Source: Peptoniphilus equinus
GTDB taxonomy: Bacteria > Bacillota > Clostridia > Tissierellales > Peptoniphilaceae
Direction: 5' to 3'
DNA length: 64,000 nucleotides
Assembly (NCBI RefSeq): GCF_027921445.1
Contig: NZ_CP115667.1
Coordinates: 1,364,001 to 1,428,000, forward strand
Shown: piece after piece, positions 25,512-33,863 of the stretch
Layout: every line of letters starts with the position of its first letter
Position numbering within the stretch: the stretch's first letter is position 1
Position numbers and translations under genes: made by a program
The notes under the pieces: model-generated
What the model was told of the DNA's origin: nothing
The model's input: only the letters and a program-made list of their open reading frames with translations
The model's database searches: none

Positions 25512-27398
25512 TTATTTGGTCAATTGAATGCGAACGGCACGGTTGGTAGCATCCCATTCAATGTTCTTGCCTTGGCCCTTATCGCCGGCAGTCATGCCGA
25601 GAGCCTTGCCGATTTCAGAGATCGGAAGCATAGTGCGGCCATCTTTGATTTCAGGCATTACGCTAAAGCGCATTTTCGCACCGTCAACAGTGAAATCTTG
25701 TTCATCAATGTTGATGATCACCACGTGTTTTCCGTCGGAGAACGTAGCTGTACGGGTAGCATCGTTCCAAGTTACGTTGTATCCCAATGCTTGAGCTACG
25801 AAGCGAATTGGAAGCATGGTGCGACCGTCTTTGATATAAGGCGCAACGTCCATAGTGGATGTGGTAGTCTTGCCGTCTTTCACGATAGTCATAGTACCGT
25901 TGCCGATCTTCATATCCACAGTGTAGTTGTAAACTTGGTTGCTTGCTTTACCTGCCACTTTATATGTGACGGAAGTGCCCCGATAATTTTGGTGTGACGT
26001 CTTAATGGTCAGCGTTTCGCCCTCTTTTAGAGCGCGGTTGGTCGTCACGGTGAACACACCGCTGGAGTTTGCCGTGGCGCTGCCGAGGTACTTGCCAAGG
26101 CTGTCATAGACAGATACACTGGCAAATCCGTTGACACTGTTACCGCTGACAGTGTAACTGCCCGGTACTGCAGAAGTGACGTGTGCGGAATACGTGTAGT
26201 TGCCATAGAATGGATCGCGAGGATCGTTCCAGTGCCAACCGCCTTCGTTATAGTCTTTATTGGCATTTCTCAAGTTGTACTTGGCAGTCGTCTTGCCGTC
26301 TTTTTCAGCTTGAATCGTAAAGTCGCTCAGATCATAGTAATAGCCATAGTTACCGCCGTAAGAACCGCCGGAAGTCACACGTGTGTTGTAGGTGTTGCTT
26401 ACATAAGTGTGGTTGATGCGGTAGTACCCGTTGGCATTAGCATAGCCAGATCCCAAATACATAGTGCCGTTATACGCTTCCACATAGGCGTTTGGTGATG
26501 TATAGCCATCTACGTAAGTAGGCTGTGCATTCTTGCTGATGTTGTAGTTGCCGCCATAGTAGTTGTTGTTATAGCTGCCGAAGTTATAGGAAATGGAATA
26601 ATCTCCATAGGTATCCGCAGTGTCGCTTCCAACTAGTGAGTTGTTTCTGTACAGACGTACTTTAGCGCCCGGAGTGGCAGTCCCTGTGACTCTGTTATAG
26701 TGTACGGTAGGTGTGCCGAGTCGAACTTCCACGTCGCGCACAGTAATCGTATAGTCTACCATTTTAGTTGATTTGTCTTTAAAGATGACCTTAACTTGAT
26801 CTTTTACATCCTTCGTTAAATTGGTAGTTAAGACAAGATTTGGTGTCTCAAATTTTGCGCCTTCAGGAAGACCTAAAAGATCTTTCGCATAAACTTTAGA
26901 ACCATAATCCTCAGTCAAATGAAGCGTGCCGGTAAAAGTTTCCGCTTCCGTCTTTTCTTTCTTTTCTTTTAGACCTTTAACTGCTGTGTCAAGGACAGCT
27001 TTAGCTGCGGTGTACTCTTCAGTCGTTGCGTCGGCCTTTTTAAGGGATGCTTCACCTACTTCAATAGCACCTTGGACAACTTTAACAGACTCAGCAGTGT
27101 ACTTATCTCCGGCAATCTTTTCCTTTGCCGATTTAATAGCCGCTTCCAAACTTTCTTTCGCTGCTTGTTTAGCTTCTTCCGCTGCTTCTTCAGCTTCTTC
27201 AGTTTCTTCAGTTTCTTCAGTTTCTTCAACTTCTTCAGCTTCTGGTTTAGCCTCTTCAGTATCATTGGCAGGCGCTGTCACTGCCGGTACAGTCGGTTCA
27301 TCTGCAGGTTCCGCTGCAAAGGTGTGCATAGGTGCGACACCAACAGCCAATGTGAATGCAAGTGCCACGGATGTAATCCGTCTTCTATTGAGTTTCAT
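25512..27398 (-). CDS. Large exported surface protein with FIVAR-like and copper-amine-oxidase-type stalk domains
   Basis: A 628-residue secreted protein. The signal peptide (about 1-28) has a basic start and an AAEP cleavage region. A Glu/Thr-rich low-complexity stretch (about 38-72) leads into a helical FIVAR-like module (about 75-145). An Ig-like part follows (about 210-470), rich in Tyr, Asn and Gly, with TGTATPGAKVRLYRN-type repeats (also GSYTVSGNSV and GSATANSSG). The C-terminus (about 495-628) is a stalk domain of the copper amine oxidase N-terminal family (GRTMLPIRFVAQALGYNVTW, then GRTMLPISEIGKALG). There is no LPXTG motif. It probably sits on the cell wall as an adhesin or structural protein; ligand unknown. 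Confidence 0.8.
   Translation of the reverse strand: MKLNRRRITSVALAFTLAVGVAPMHTFAAEPADEPTVPAVTAPANDTEEAKPEAEEVEETEETEETEEAEEAAEEAKQAAKESLEAAIKSAKEKIAGDKYTAESVKVVQGAIEVGEASLKKADATTEEYTAAKAVLDTAVKGLKEKKEKTEAETFTGTLHLTEDYGSKVYAKDLLGLPEGAKFETPNLVLTTNLTKDVKDQVKVIFKDKSTKMVDYTITVRDVEVRLGTPTVHYNRVTGTATPGAKVRLYRNNSLVGSDTADTYGDYSISYNFGSYNNNYYGGNYNISKNAQPTYVDGYTSPNAYVEAYNGTMYLGSGYANANGYYRINHTYVSNTYNTRVTSGGSYGGNYGYYYDLSDFTIQAEKDGKTTAKYNLRNANKDYNEGGWHWNDPRDPFYGNYTYSAHVTSAVPGSYTVSGNSVNGFASVSVYDSLGKYLGSATANSSGVFTVTTNRALKEGETLTIKTSHQNYRGTSVTYKVAGKASNQVYNYTVDMKIGNGTMTIVKDGKTTTSTMDVAPYIKDGRTMLPIRFVAQALGYNVTWNDATRTATFSDGKHVVIINIDEQDFTVDGAKMRFSVMPEIKDGRTMLPISEIGKALGMTAGDKGQGKNIEWDATNRAVRIQLTK
27184..27246 (-). 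repeat. Short tandem repeat coding Glu-Glu-Thr
   Basis: Near-perfect 9-bp units (GAAGAAACT on the coding strand) encode EETEETEET-type residues after the signal peptide. The array could expand or contract in frame. Confidence 0.7.
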
Positions 27399-27567
27399 AA
27401 TTCCTCCTTATTTACCTTAGCGTAATGAGCGTAGTATTTACTTACTCCCAGTATACCCTCTGGGGCGATTTATATCTATAGTTTGCGCTATTTTTTAAAA
27501 TTTGTAATATAAATGTAATCTCTAAAGACTCCTATAGACATCTTGTCCTAGGTCTGTCGACTCACCT

Positions 27568-27600
27568 ATAAAAAAAGAGCCTCCGAAGAGACTCTTTAGT
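27568..27600 (-). terminator. Terminator after glutamate dehydrogenase
   Basis: On the minus strand AAAGAGTCTCTTCGGAGGCTCTTT followed by a T run, about 20 bp after the stop at 27622. Confidence 0.8.
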
Positions 27601-27621
27601 GACTTGTTCAGTAAATTCAGA

Positions 27622-28887
27622 TTAATACCATCCTCTGAGCTTCATTGCTTCGTCGATGGATCTGATAGCATACATATAAACGGCTTCTCTTGGTTCAACG
27701 TTGTATTCGTCGCATACACCGAAGACGCCTTTGATTGCTTTCATCATGTCGGCTTCTTGTTTTTCTTCAACTTCTGCTTCGGTCCAGTAGTATCCGTATT
27801 GGTTTTGTACCCATTCATAGTAGGATACGAGTACGCCGCCGGAATTGGTTAAGATGTCTGGAATTACCGGAATGCCGCGTTCGAGAAGGACTTTGTCTCC
27901 TTCTGGAGTGATAGGGCCGTTTGCTGCTTCGGCAACCATTTTTGCGTTGATGTGTTTTGCAGATTCGCCGGTGATGGCGTTTTCAAGGGCTGCTGGAATA
28001 AGAATGTCGTATTCTTTGCTCCAGAAGTCGGTATCGCTGATTTTTTCTGCATCTGGGAAGCCTACGAGGGTTTTGTGTTCATTCTTGTAGTCGAGAAGGG
28101 CTTTGAAGTCTAAGCCGTTTTCATTGTAGAGTGCGTAGTTGCCTTCTGCTTTGTCCCATTCGAGGAGTGCGCAGATTTTGCCACCTTGGCGTTCGATGTT
28201 CTTTGCGGTGAAGGATCCAACGTTACCGAAACCTTGAAGACCGATTTTTGCTGTGGCGAAGTCGATGCCGAAGCGTTTTGCCGCTTCTCTTGCTACGACA
28301 GCTACACCGAATCCGGTGGCTTCGTTACGTCCTTGTGAGCCGCCAAATGCGATTGGCTTACCGGTGAAGGTGCCAAGGTCGGCTTTTTCGCCGTTGAGTT
28401 TGATGTATTCGTCCATGAACCAGCTCATGATTTGGCCGTTGGTGTTAACGTCTGGTGCCGGAATGTCAATGCGTTCGCCGATGTATCTGTGGACGCCGCG
28501 TACCCAACCACGGGAGAGTTGCTCAAGTTCTCTGTCGGAGAGTTCGGATGGATCGACACAGATACCGCCTTTGCCGCCGCCGTATGGAAGGCCGAGTGCT
28601 CCGCCTTTAAAGGTCATCCAAAGGGATAGTGCTTTAACTTCGTCCATGTTGACGTTTGGATGGAAACGTACGCCACCTTTTGCCGGACCTACTGCGTCAT
28701 TGTGTGCGGATCTCCAGCCTTTGAATACTTTGAGGCTGCCGTCATCCATCTTTACCGGAATGGAAATTTCAATTACGCGTTTTGGTTCTTTTAACAGTTC
28801 GTAGACTGCAGGATCGCAACCGAGTTTGTCACATGCAGCTTTAACTTTTTGTTGTGCCGCTACTAGTGGATTTAGTGTATCTGTCAT
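27622..28887 (-). CDS. gdhA: NAD-type glutamate dehydrogenase
   Basis: A cytoplasmic enzyme of 421 residues interconverting glutamate and 2-oxoglutarate plus ammonia. Family motifs are GPAKGGVRFHP (67-77), the catalytic lysine region LPYGGGKGG with Lys106, and a Rossmann loop LQGFGNVGSF near 225. Length and sequence fit the hexameric catabolic (NAD) class of Clostridia and Bacilli, where it opens glutamate fermentation; cofactor use is inferred. A strong promoter with a perfect -10 is upstream. Codon choice looks more biased (many GTT, GCT and GGT codons) than in neighbours, consistent with high expression. Confidence 0.94.
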   Translation of the reverse strand: MTDTLNPLVAAQQKVKAACDKLGCDPAVYELLKEPKRVIEISIPVKMDDGSLKVFKGWRSAHNDAVGPAKGGVRFHPNVNMDEVKALSLWMTFKGGALGLPYGGGKGGICVDPSELSDRELEQLSRGWVRGVHRYIGERIDIPAPDVNTNGQIMSWFMDEYIKLNGEKADLGTFTGKPIAFGGSQGRNEATGFGVAVVAREAAKRFGIDFATAKIGLQGFGNVGSFTAKNIERQGGKICALLEWDKAEGNYALYNENGLDFKALLDYKNEHKTLVGFPDAEKISDTDFWSKEYDILIPAALENAITGESAKHINAKMVAEAANGPITPEGDKVLLERGIPVIPDILTNSGGVLVSYYEWVQNQYGYYWTEAEVEEKQEADMMKAIKGVFGVCDEYNVEPREAVYMYAIRSIDEAMKLRGWY

Positions 28888-28965
28888 TTTTCTCTCCTTC
28901 TTTCGTCTCCTATAACCTAATAGTTATGTAGATTTTCCTAAAGTGGAAATGTTTTCAACACCTTG

Positions 28966-28994
28966 ATTATAGCAAATAGCACGATTAAAAACAA
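28966..28994 (-). promoter_or_regulatory. Promoter of gdhA
   Basis: On the minus strand TTGTTT and TATAAT with a 17-bp spacer, giving a leader of roughly 70 nt. Confidence 0.7.
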
Positions 28995-29058
28995 CCAAGC
29001 TACAATACCTTTTTAACTATTGTATTCTAAAGAGTATAGCTTTAACCTTAAGTTGATG

Positions 29059-29823
29059 TTAGAGGCCTTCGTTTTCCCCAAGGTAAAAGTAGCCTCCGGC
29101 AACTAAAAATCCGCCGATGATATTGCCGATGGTCACAGGGACTAAGTTGTGCAGTGCCATGAGGGGTGTCACGTCCGGTGAGAGCAGCATACTCAAGGTA
29201 AAGACCGTCATGTTGGCCACGCTGTGTTCAAAGCCGATCCCAACAAAAGGCAGAATGCACCAGACAATCATGATGAGCTTGCCGGACTCACTGCTCATCT
29301 TATTGCAGCAGTACACAGCAAGACACACGAGGACATTGCACAAAATCCCCTTAAACAGAAGAGGAACGAAGGTTTGCGTCCCTTTGGCAATCCCAAGGCC
29401 GACGACAATCTCGCCCATGGCGCTGTCGCCGAAACCGGTGCCTAAAAAAAGACAGCTGAGCAGTACAGCGCCGAGAAAGTTGCCAATATAGGAGGTGGCG
29501 ACAATGGTGAGGGCATCCCGCCACGACAGACCGTGATTCATCGCGCCGGTGCCTAGGGTTAAAATGTTGCCGGTAAAGAGGTCACCGCCTGCAAAGATAA
29601 CCAGAGAGAGGGCCATAGAAAAGATCAGACCGCTAAAAATCTTGTGCACAGGCACAGTGAGCTCACCTAGGATGGCGCCGCTCATGCCCATGGTGAGGAC
29701 GCCGAAACCAATAAAGGCTCCGGCTATCGCTGCAGCCACGAGATAAGCTATCAGCGAACGCTGAAACATGGCTCGCTTTTTCAGCGCCGCAGCCGTTAAG
29801 GTTTCAGTCACTTTTTTATACAT
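29059..29823 (-). CDS. Formate/nitrite-type (FNT) channel
   Basis: A pentameric-type membrane channel of 254 residues with six transmembrane segments. FNT marks visible are GAFIGFGVL in TM1, FAGGDLFTGN (about 75-85) and IGNFLGA in the middle; the latter resemble FocA/NirC selectivity regions. The substrate (formate, nitrite, hydrosulfide or another small monoacid) cannot be chosen. The frame opens at 29844, but the ATG at 29823 has GAGGAAG at good spacing and overlaps the end of the DegV gene by 8 bp, so the two are coupled. Confidence 0.85.
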   Translation of the reverse strand: MYKKVTETLTAAALKKRAMFQRSLIAYLVAAAIAGAFIGFGVLTMGMSGAILGELTVPVHKIFSGLIFSMALSLVIFAGGDLFTGNILTLGTGAMNHGLSWRDALTIVATSYIGNFLGAVLLSCLFLGTGFGDSAMGEIVVGLGIAKGTQTFVPLLFKGILCNVLVCLAVYCCNKMSSESGKLIMIVWCILPFVGIGFEHSVANMTVFTLSMLLSPDVTPLMALHNLVPVTIGNIIGGFLVAGGYFYLGENEGL

Positions 29824-30682
29824 AGTCTTCCTCTTTCCCATCAAAGGAAAGCAAGCCTAAAAATTCCGGACCCACATGAGCGCCGACGATCCGTCCCACT
29901 TGAATAAAATGGATGTCCTCTTCAGGGATGTGGTAAGCTTCCATCATGTGGGCTTTGAGTTTTTTCGCATAGGTATCATCGTCGCCGTAGCTGATAATCA
30001 CAGGGCAAGGCAAGGCTTTCGGATCAAAGAGCTCCACAAATTTTTTCATCATGGCTTTGTCGCCGCGAGCTTTGTCAATGACCCGTAAGGAGCCGTCGTC
30101 TTTGGTGATTTGAAGCATGGGACGAATATTTAACAGTCCTCCAACAATGGCTTCAGTCTTGGAGACTCGCCCGCCTCGCTGGAGAAACTCTAAGCTGCGC
30201 ACAGAAAAATAGGCGGTGGCATGATCTCGAATAAAGTCCAGCGTCTTTTTAATGTCTTCATAGGACTTGCCTTCTTTGGCGAGAGCGCACGCACGCCAAG
30301 CCATATAACCTGTTGCGAAAGTCGCAAGCAACGTATCATAGACGTGAATCTTCCCGTTGTACTTGGCATTGACGGTCTCCGCCACTTTCATGGCCGAGGC
30401 GCACGTGGCACTCAGACCGCTGGATAAGGCCAAATAGATAACCTCGTCCCCGGCTTTGGCATAGTTCTCAAAAGCGGTTTCATAGATGTATTGAGAGACC
30501 TGAGCCGTACGGAAGGTTTCCCCCGCCCGTTGCCGCGCAAACATCTCATCGATGCTGATCTCGTCCGCACTGTACACCGCCTCATCGGTGGAGATATCAA
30601 TAGGCAGCACGTCTATCTCACAGGTTTCAATAATGTGCGGGTTCAGATCCGTCCCGCTGTCAATCACAATTTTTATACTCAT
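29816..30682 (-). CDS. DegV-family fatty-acid-binding protein
   Basis: A 288-residue cytoplasmic protein of the DegV/FakB family, which bind a fatty acid and, in FakAB systems, present it to a kinase. The start IKIVIDSGTDLNP, the ALSSGLSAT loop (about 92-100) and SLEFLQRGGRVSKTEA (about 160) are typical, as is the late GDD stretch. A partner FakA is not in the window. It overlaps the FNT gene and follows the TRIC-like gene by 9 bp, suggesting a loose operon of membrane and lipid functions. Confidence 0.88.
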   Translation of the reverse strand: MSIKIVIDSGTDLNPHIIETCEIDVLPIDISTDEAVYSADEISIDEMFARQRAGETFRTAQVSQYIYETAFENYAKAGDEVIYLALSSGLSATCASAMKVAETVNAKYNGKIHVYDTLLATFATGYMAWRACALAKEGKSYEDIKKTLDFIRDHATAYFSVRSLEFLQRGGRVSKTEAIVGGLLNIRPMLQITKDDGSLRVIDKARGDKAMMKKFVELFDPKALPCPVIISYGDDDTYAKKLKAHMMEAYHIPEEDIHFIQVGRIVGAHVGPEFLGLLSFDGKEEDYV

Positions 30683-30691
30683 AATAACCTC

Positions 30692-31348
30692 TTACTTTAT
30701 CTTAGGTAGCCCCACGTCCTTATAGACAGACACCATACGCACTACCACCACAATCATTGCGGTAATGAGCATGAGGACGTTTTGGGGCAAAACTCCGAAA
30801 AACTGCATATAGACCACAGCGCCGATCAGGGCCGCCGAGGCGTAAATCTGTTCTTGAAAAATCGTCGGCGTCCGATCGGCAAAGATATCCCGAATGACGC
30901 CGCCACCTACTGCGGTGAGCAGGCCGCAAAACACCACCAGAAACCAGTGCTCTCGAAAGCCCAGCGCAATGGCCTGATTCATCCCGGTGACGGTAAATGC
31001 GCCAAGACCTAAAGCATCGAAAAATACCATAGCCCGTTCAAATCGTGCCATCGCCCGGGAGCTGATGATCTCCTGACGCAGATAACAGATGATGAACACG
31101 ATGAGCGACGCCACAACAGCCTGCTTGACATAGCCGGTGTCCCGAAACATACTTGGCGGATTATAACCGAGAAAGATATCTCGCGTTGCGCCGCCCCCAA
31201 GGGCTGTGGTGAGTCCTAAAACCAAGGTCCCCATCAAATCCATATTCCCTCGAATGCCAAGCATGGCTCCCGAAAACGCAAAGGCAATCGTGCCGACGGT
31301 TTCCAGGACAATATTCATAGTGTCAATTACCGGTAAGTTAACTGGCAT
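30692..31348 (-). CDS. UPF0126/TRIC-type trimeric cation channel family protein
   Basis: A 218-residue membrane protein with two repeats of three helices each. The repeated glycine-rich GGGATRDIFLG (about 60) and GGGVIRDIFADRTP (about 150) motifs define the UPF0126 (YicG) family, structurally related to TRIC potassium channels. The start at 31348 is chosen because AGGAG lies 7 bp upstream. It overlaps nothing but begins 11 bp inside the 3' region after the HAD phosphatase stop (31359). Ion specificity is unknown. Confidence 0.85.
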   Translation of the reverse strand: MPVNLPVIDTMNIVLETVGTIAFAFSGAMLGIRGNMDLMGTLVLGLTTALGGGATRDIFLGYNPPSMFRDTGYVKQAVVASLIVFIICYLRQEIISSRAMARFERAMVFFDALGLGAFTVTGMNQAIALGFREHWFLVVFCGLLTAVGGGVIRDIFADRTPTIFQEQIYASAALIGAVVYMQFFGVLPQNVLMLITAMIVVVVRMVSVYKDVGLPKIK

Positions 31349-31358
31349 CCTTTCACTC

Positions 31359-32015
31359 CTAACATGACGCCACAAAATCCAATGTCGTTAAAATGGCCTC
31401 CAGTTCATGGACATCAGCTGCAACGGCTTTCGCGCCGGAAGCTGTCAGCTCCTCTTCATCGCCATACCCCCAGCTCACTCCGATAGGAATCAGACCGAGC
31501 GCGGTTGCCCCTTCCATATCATAGAAGCGGTCTCCGACCATGACGATAGGTGCTTCCGTCGGCCCCAACTGTTCCAACACGTACTCCAATACTTTGACTT
31601 TCGTGTCTCGGGTATCGTCCTGTGTCGCACCGCTGAACACGGAAAAGTAGTCTTTGAGCTTCAGATGCGCTAAAATATCCTCGGCACTCTCCTGCAGTTT
31701 GGAAGTTCCCAGCGCGATGGTGTGGGTTTTTGCAAGCTGCTTGACCAGCTCAGTGATCCCGTCATAAGGACGGATTTCAAACTTCCCCTTTTGTCTGTAG
31801 TACTCTCTATAGTAACTTAATGCCGTGGCAGCCTCATCCGGTGTAAAACCGAATCGAAGCTTAAACGTCTCTTTGAGCGGCGGACCGATGTAGCGTTCCA
31901 ATTCCCGCTTCGGCGGTACCGCGAGCCCCATTTTTTGAAAGGCATAGATGAAACTGTTGACAATCCCTTCTCCGGACTCCACCAAGGTGCCGTCCATATC
32001 AAATACAATAACCAT
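31359..32015 (-). CDS. HAD-superfamily phosphatase (Gph/PpaX-like)
   Basis: A 218-residue hydrolase with all HAD motifs: FDMDGTLVES (nucleophile Asp near residue 5), LGTSK (motif II), a Lys before the GD pair, and MVGDRFYDMEGA (motif IV). The helical cap domain is of the phosphoglycolate phosphatase/PpaX type. The start at 32015 has GGAGG at good spacing; a frame opening at 32048 is less likely. The substrate could be phosphoglycolate, pyrophosphate or a nucleotide. Confidence 0.85.
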   Translation of the reverse strand: MVIVFDMDGTLVESGEGIVNSFIYAFQKMGLAVPPKRELERYIGPPLKETFKLRFGFTPDEAATALSYYREYYRQKGKFEIRPYDGITELVKQLAKTHTIALGTSKLQESAEDILAHLKLKDYFSVFSGATQDDTRDTKVKVLEYVLEQLGPTEAPIVMVGDRFYDMEGATALGLIPIGVSWGYGDEEELTASGAKAVAADVHELEAILTTLDFVASC

Positions 32016-32247
32016 ATGTCCTCCCTTCCCTTTCCCTGCTACATACACAATCAGTATATCGAATCTTGACTCACTTTAAAACTAAAAAATCATAACAATG
32101 TCAATTCTATTGCCCGATAAACTCAAAATGCGTGTCATGATCCCATCTCCGTACCTGTGTTGGGATAAACAAAAACTCAGCCCTATTCCGTGTCACCGCT
32201 CTATATCGCCCCTACGCCACGGCGTCGCCCCGTCCAAAGATTTGAGC

Positions 32248-32279
32248 ATAAAAATAGATCCCCATACATAATGAGGATC
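32248..32279 (-). terminator. Terminator after tRNA-Thr
   Basis: On the minus strand GATCC-TCATTATGTATG-GGATC is followed by TATTTTTAT, about 17 bp after the tRNA 3' end. Confidence 0.6.
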
Positions 32280-32295
32280 CACAACAAAGTATAAA

Positions 32296-32371
32296 TGGAG
32301 CTAACGACGGGATTCGAACCCGTGACCTCTACATTACCAATGTAGTGCTCTACCTGCTGAGCTACGATAGC
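32296..32371 (-). tRNA. tRNA-Thr (anticodon GGT)
   Basis: A 76-nt cloverleaf with encoded CCA. The D stem is GCTC/GAGC, the anticodon stem CTACA/TGTAG with loop TTGGTAA (anticodon GGT), and the T arm ACGGG-TTCGAAT-CCCGT. The acceptor stem GCTATCG/CGTTAGC pairs except for a T-T mismatch at 5:68. The discriminator base is T. A near-consensus promoter and a terminator flank it, so it is a single-gene unit. Confidence 0.95.
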
Positions 32372-32387
32372 ACAAACGCTATGTAAG

Positions 32388-32416
32388 ATATTACCTTGTC
32401 CGAAGATATTTGTCAA
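32388..32416 (-). promoter_or_regulatory. Strong promoter of tRNA-Thr
   Basis: On the minus strand TTGACA and TAATAT with a 17-bp spacer; the tRNA begins 17 bp downstream of the -10. Confidence 0.8.
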
Positions 32417-32475
32417 GAACCCTTTACAAATTTTTTAAAAAACTTTTCACGTCGTCACTGTTCCCATTTAAACTA

Positions 32476-32504
32476 TTGCCACAACTTTGTTTTTCATCTA
32501 TACT
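32476..32504 (+). promoter_or_regulatory. Promoter of the NSS transporter
   Basis: TTGCCA and TATACT with a 17-bp spacer, followed by AGAGGTGA and a TTG start at 32524. Its position excludes the upstream in-frame ATG at 32410. Confidence 0.7.
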
Positions 32505-32523
32505 ACACGCAAGAGGTGATTTT

Positions 32524-33825
32524 TTGAAAAAAAATGAAGGTTTCAGCTCCATCTGGGGATTTATTCTCGTGGCTATCGGCCTCGCCCTGGGCATTGGCTC
32601 ACTGTGGCGCTTTCCCTATGTCGTCGGCGCAAACGGCGGCGCGATTTTTATTTTGCTCTACGTCGCTATCATCATTATAATCGGTATTCCGCTTATGACC
32701 TGTGAAGTCGCCATCGGCTTTCATGCACAGCACACCGCTATCGATGCCTACAAGACGATTGCACCCAAGTCCAAGTTCTACCTGGCAGGGTATGTCCACC
32801 TGTTTGCCGCGATACTGATCTTAGGGTACACCGCGCCCATCTATTCGTGGATTTTTAAATACTTGGTCGTGGGCTTTGAAGGCAGTCTTATGGGATTGGA
32901 TAACGCCGGCGTCGTGGCGTTCTTTGATGCCTTTAACGGCAACAAGTCCCAAGTCTTTCTCTTCTTCATGTTCAATCTGGCGCTTAATATCGGCGTGTTG
33001 ATCTTCGGCGTCCAAAAAGGTGTGGAGCGTATTTCAAAAGTGCTGTTACCACTGCTCTTTATCATTATGGCGGCGGTCATTATCTCCGTGCTCCGTTTGG
33101 ACGGCGCTATGGAAGGTGTGAAATTTCTCTTTCTTCCTGATCCTGCCAAGTTTTCTTTTAACGGTCTGCTCACCTGCCTGGGTCAGGCGTTCTTCGCCCT
33201 GGGTCTTGGTATGCTGGGTTCCATGGTCTTCGGCTCCTATATTAAAGACCCAGATGAAAATATTTTTAAAAGTTCGTCCATGATTTGTATCTCTCTGATT
33301 GTTGCCGGCGTCCTCGCCGGTTTAATGGTGCTGCCTATGGTCTTTGCCACGGATTTGGAAGTGGCCGAAGGTGTGACGCTGAGCTTTCTCACGTTGCCGA
33401 ACGCCTTTAACGTTGTGCCTGGCGGCGGCTTTCTCGCCATCCTCTTCTATCTGGGTTTCTACATTGCAGCCTTCACCTCGTCGGTAGGTGTCTACGAGGC
33501 CATCGTGGGTCTGCTCATGGAAAAGTTCAATCTAAACCGTATGCCTGCTATTCTCATCAGTGCCGTGCCCATTGTCGCTATCGCTTACTTTTCCATTCAC
33601 AACGACGCCCTCTTCAGCTTTTTAGATGTCCTCGAAAGCAACTACGTCCTCGTGGTGAGCTGTCTTGCCATATGCATCTTCTCCGGTTACGTCTGGGGCA
33701 TTGACAACGTCATTGACGCCTCCAACATCAAGTCGCCCGGGGTCAAGGCCTGGATGCGCGTAAGCATCAAATATATCACGCCCCTCGCCATTGTGCTGAT
33801 CTTTCTCACCCAATTTATTGCATAG
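32524..33825 (+). CDS. NSS-family sodium-dependent transporter
   Basis: A Na+-coupled symporter of 433 residues with about 11 transmembrane helices, like bacterial NSS proteins such as MhsT. TM1 carries the unwound signature GIGSLWRFPYVVGANGG (about 24-40), and TM6 and TM8 regions show GLGMLGSMVFGSYI and FYLGFYIAAFTSSVG. The start is TTG at 32524: AGAGGTGA lies 7 bp upstream and the promoter is at 32476-32504, downstream of the ATG that would open the longer frame. Substrate is probably an amino acid; identity unknown. Confidence 0.9.
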   Translation: MKKNEGFSSIWGFILVAIGLALGIGSLWRFPYVVGANGGAIFILLYVAIIIIIGIPLMTCEVAIGFHAQHTAIDAYKTIAPKSKFYLAGYVHLFAAILILGYTAPIYSWIFKYLVVGFEGSLMGLDNAGVVAFFDAFNGNKSQVFLFFMFNLALNIGVLIFGVQKGVERISKVLLPLLFIIMAAVIISVLRLDGAMEGVKFLFLPDPAKFSFNGLLTCLGQAFFALGLGMLGSMVFGSYIKDPDENIFKSSSMICISLIVAGVLAGLMVLPMVFATDLEVAEGVTLSFLTLPNAFNVVPGGGFLAILFYLGFYIAAFTSSVGVYEAIVGLLMEKFNLNRMPAILISAVPIVAIAYFSIHNDALFSFLDVLESNYVLVVSCLAICIFSGYVWGIDNVIDASNIKSPGVKAWMRVSIKYITPLAIVLIFLTQFIA

Positions 33826-33830
33826 TACAC

Positions 33831-33863
33831 AAAAGGACCTCGCAATCATCCGAGGTCCTTTTT
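33831..33863. terminator. Bidirectional terminator between NSS transporter and dprA
   Basis: AAAGGACCTCG pairs with CGAGGTCCTTT, with A and T runs on either side; convergent genes share it. Confidence 0.85.

Noticed and set aside
27056-27425. Lys/Leu-rich and Phe/Ser-rich frames over the EET repeat
   Set aside because: They are out-of-frame readings of the low-complexity Glu/Thr stretch of the surface protein.
32201-32416. Minus-strand 71-residue frame through the tRNA
   Set aside because: It runs through tRNA-Thr, its promoter and terminator and cannot be a gene.
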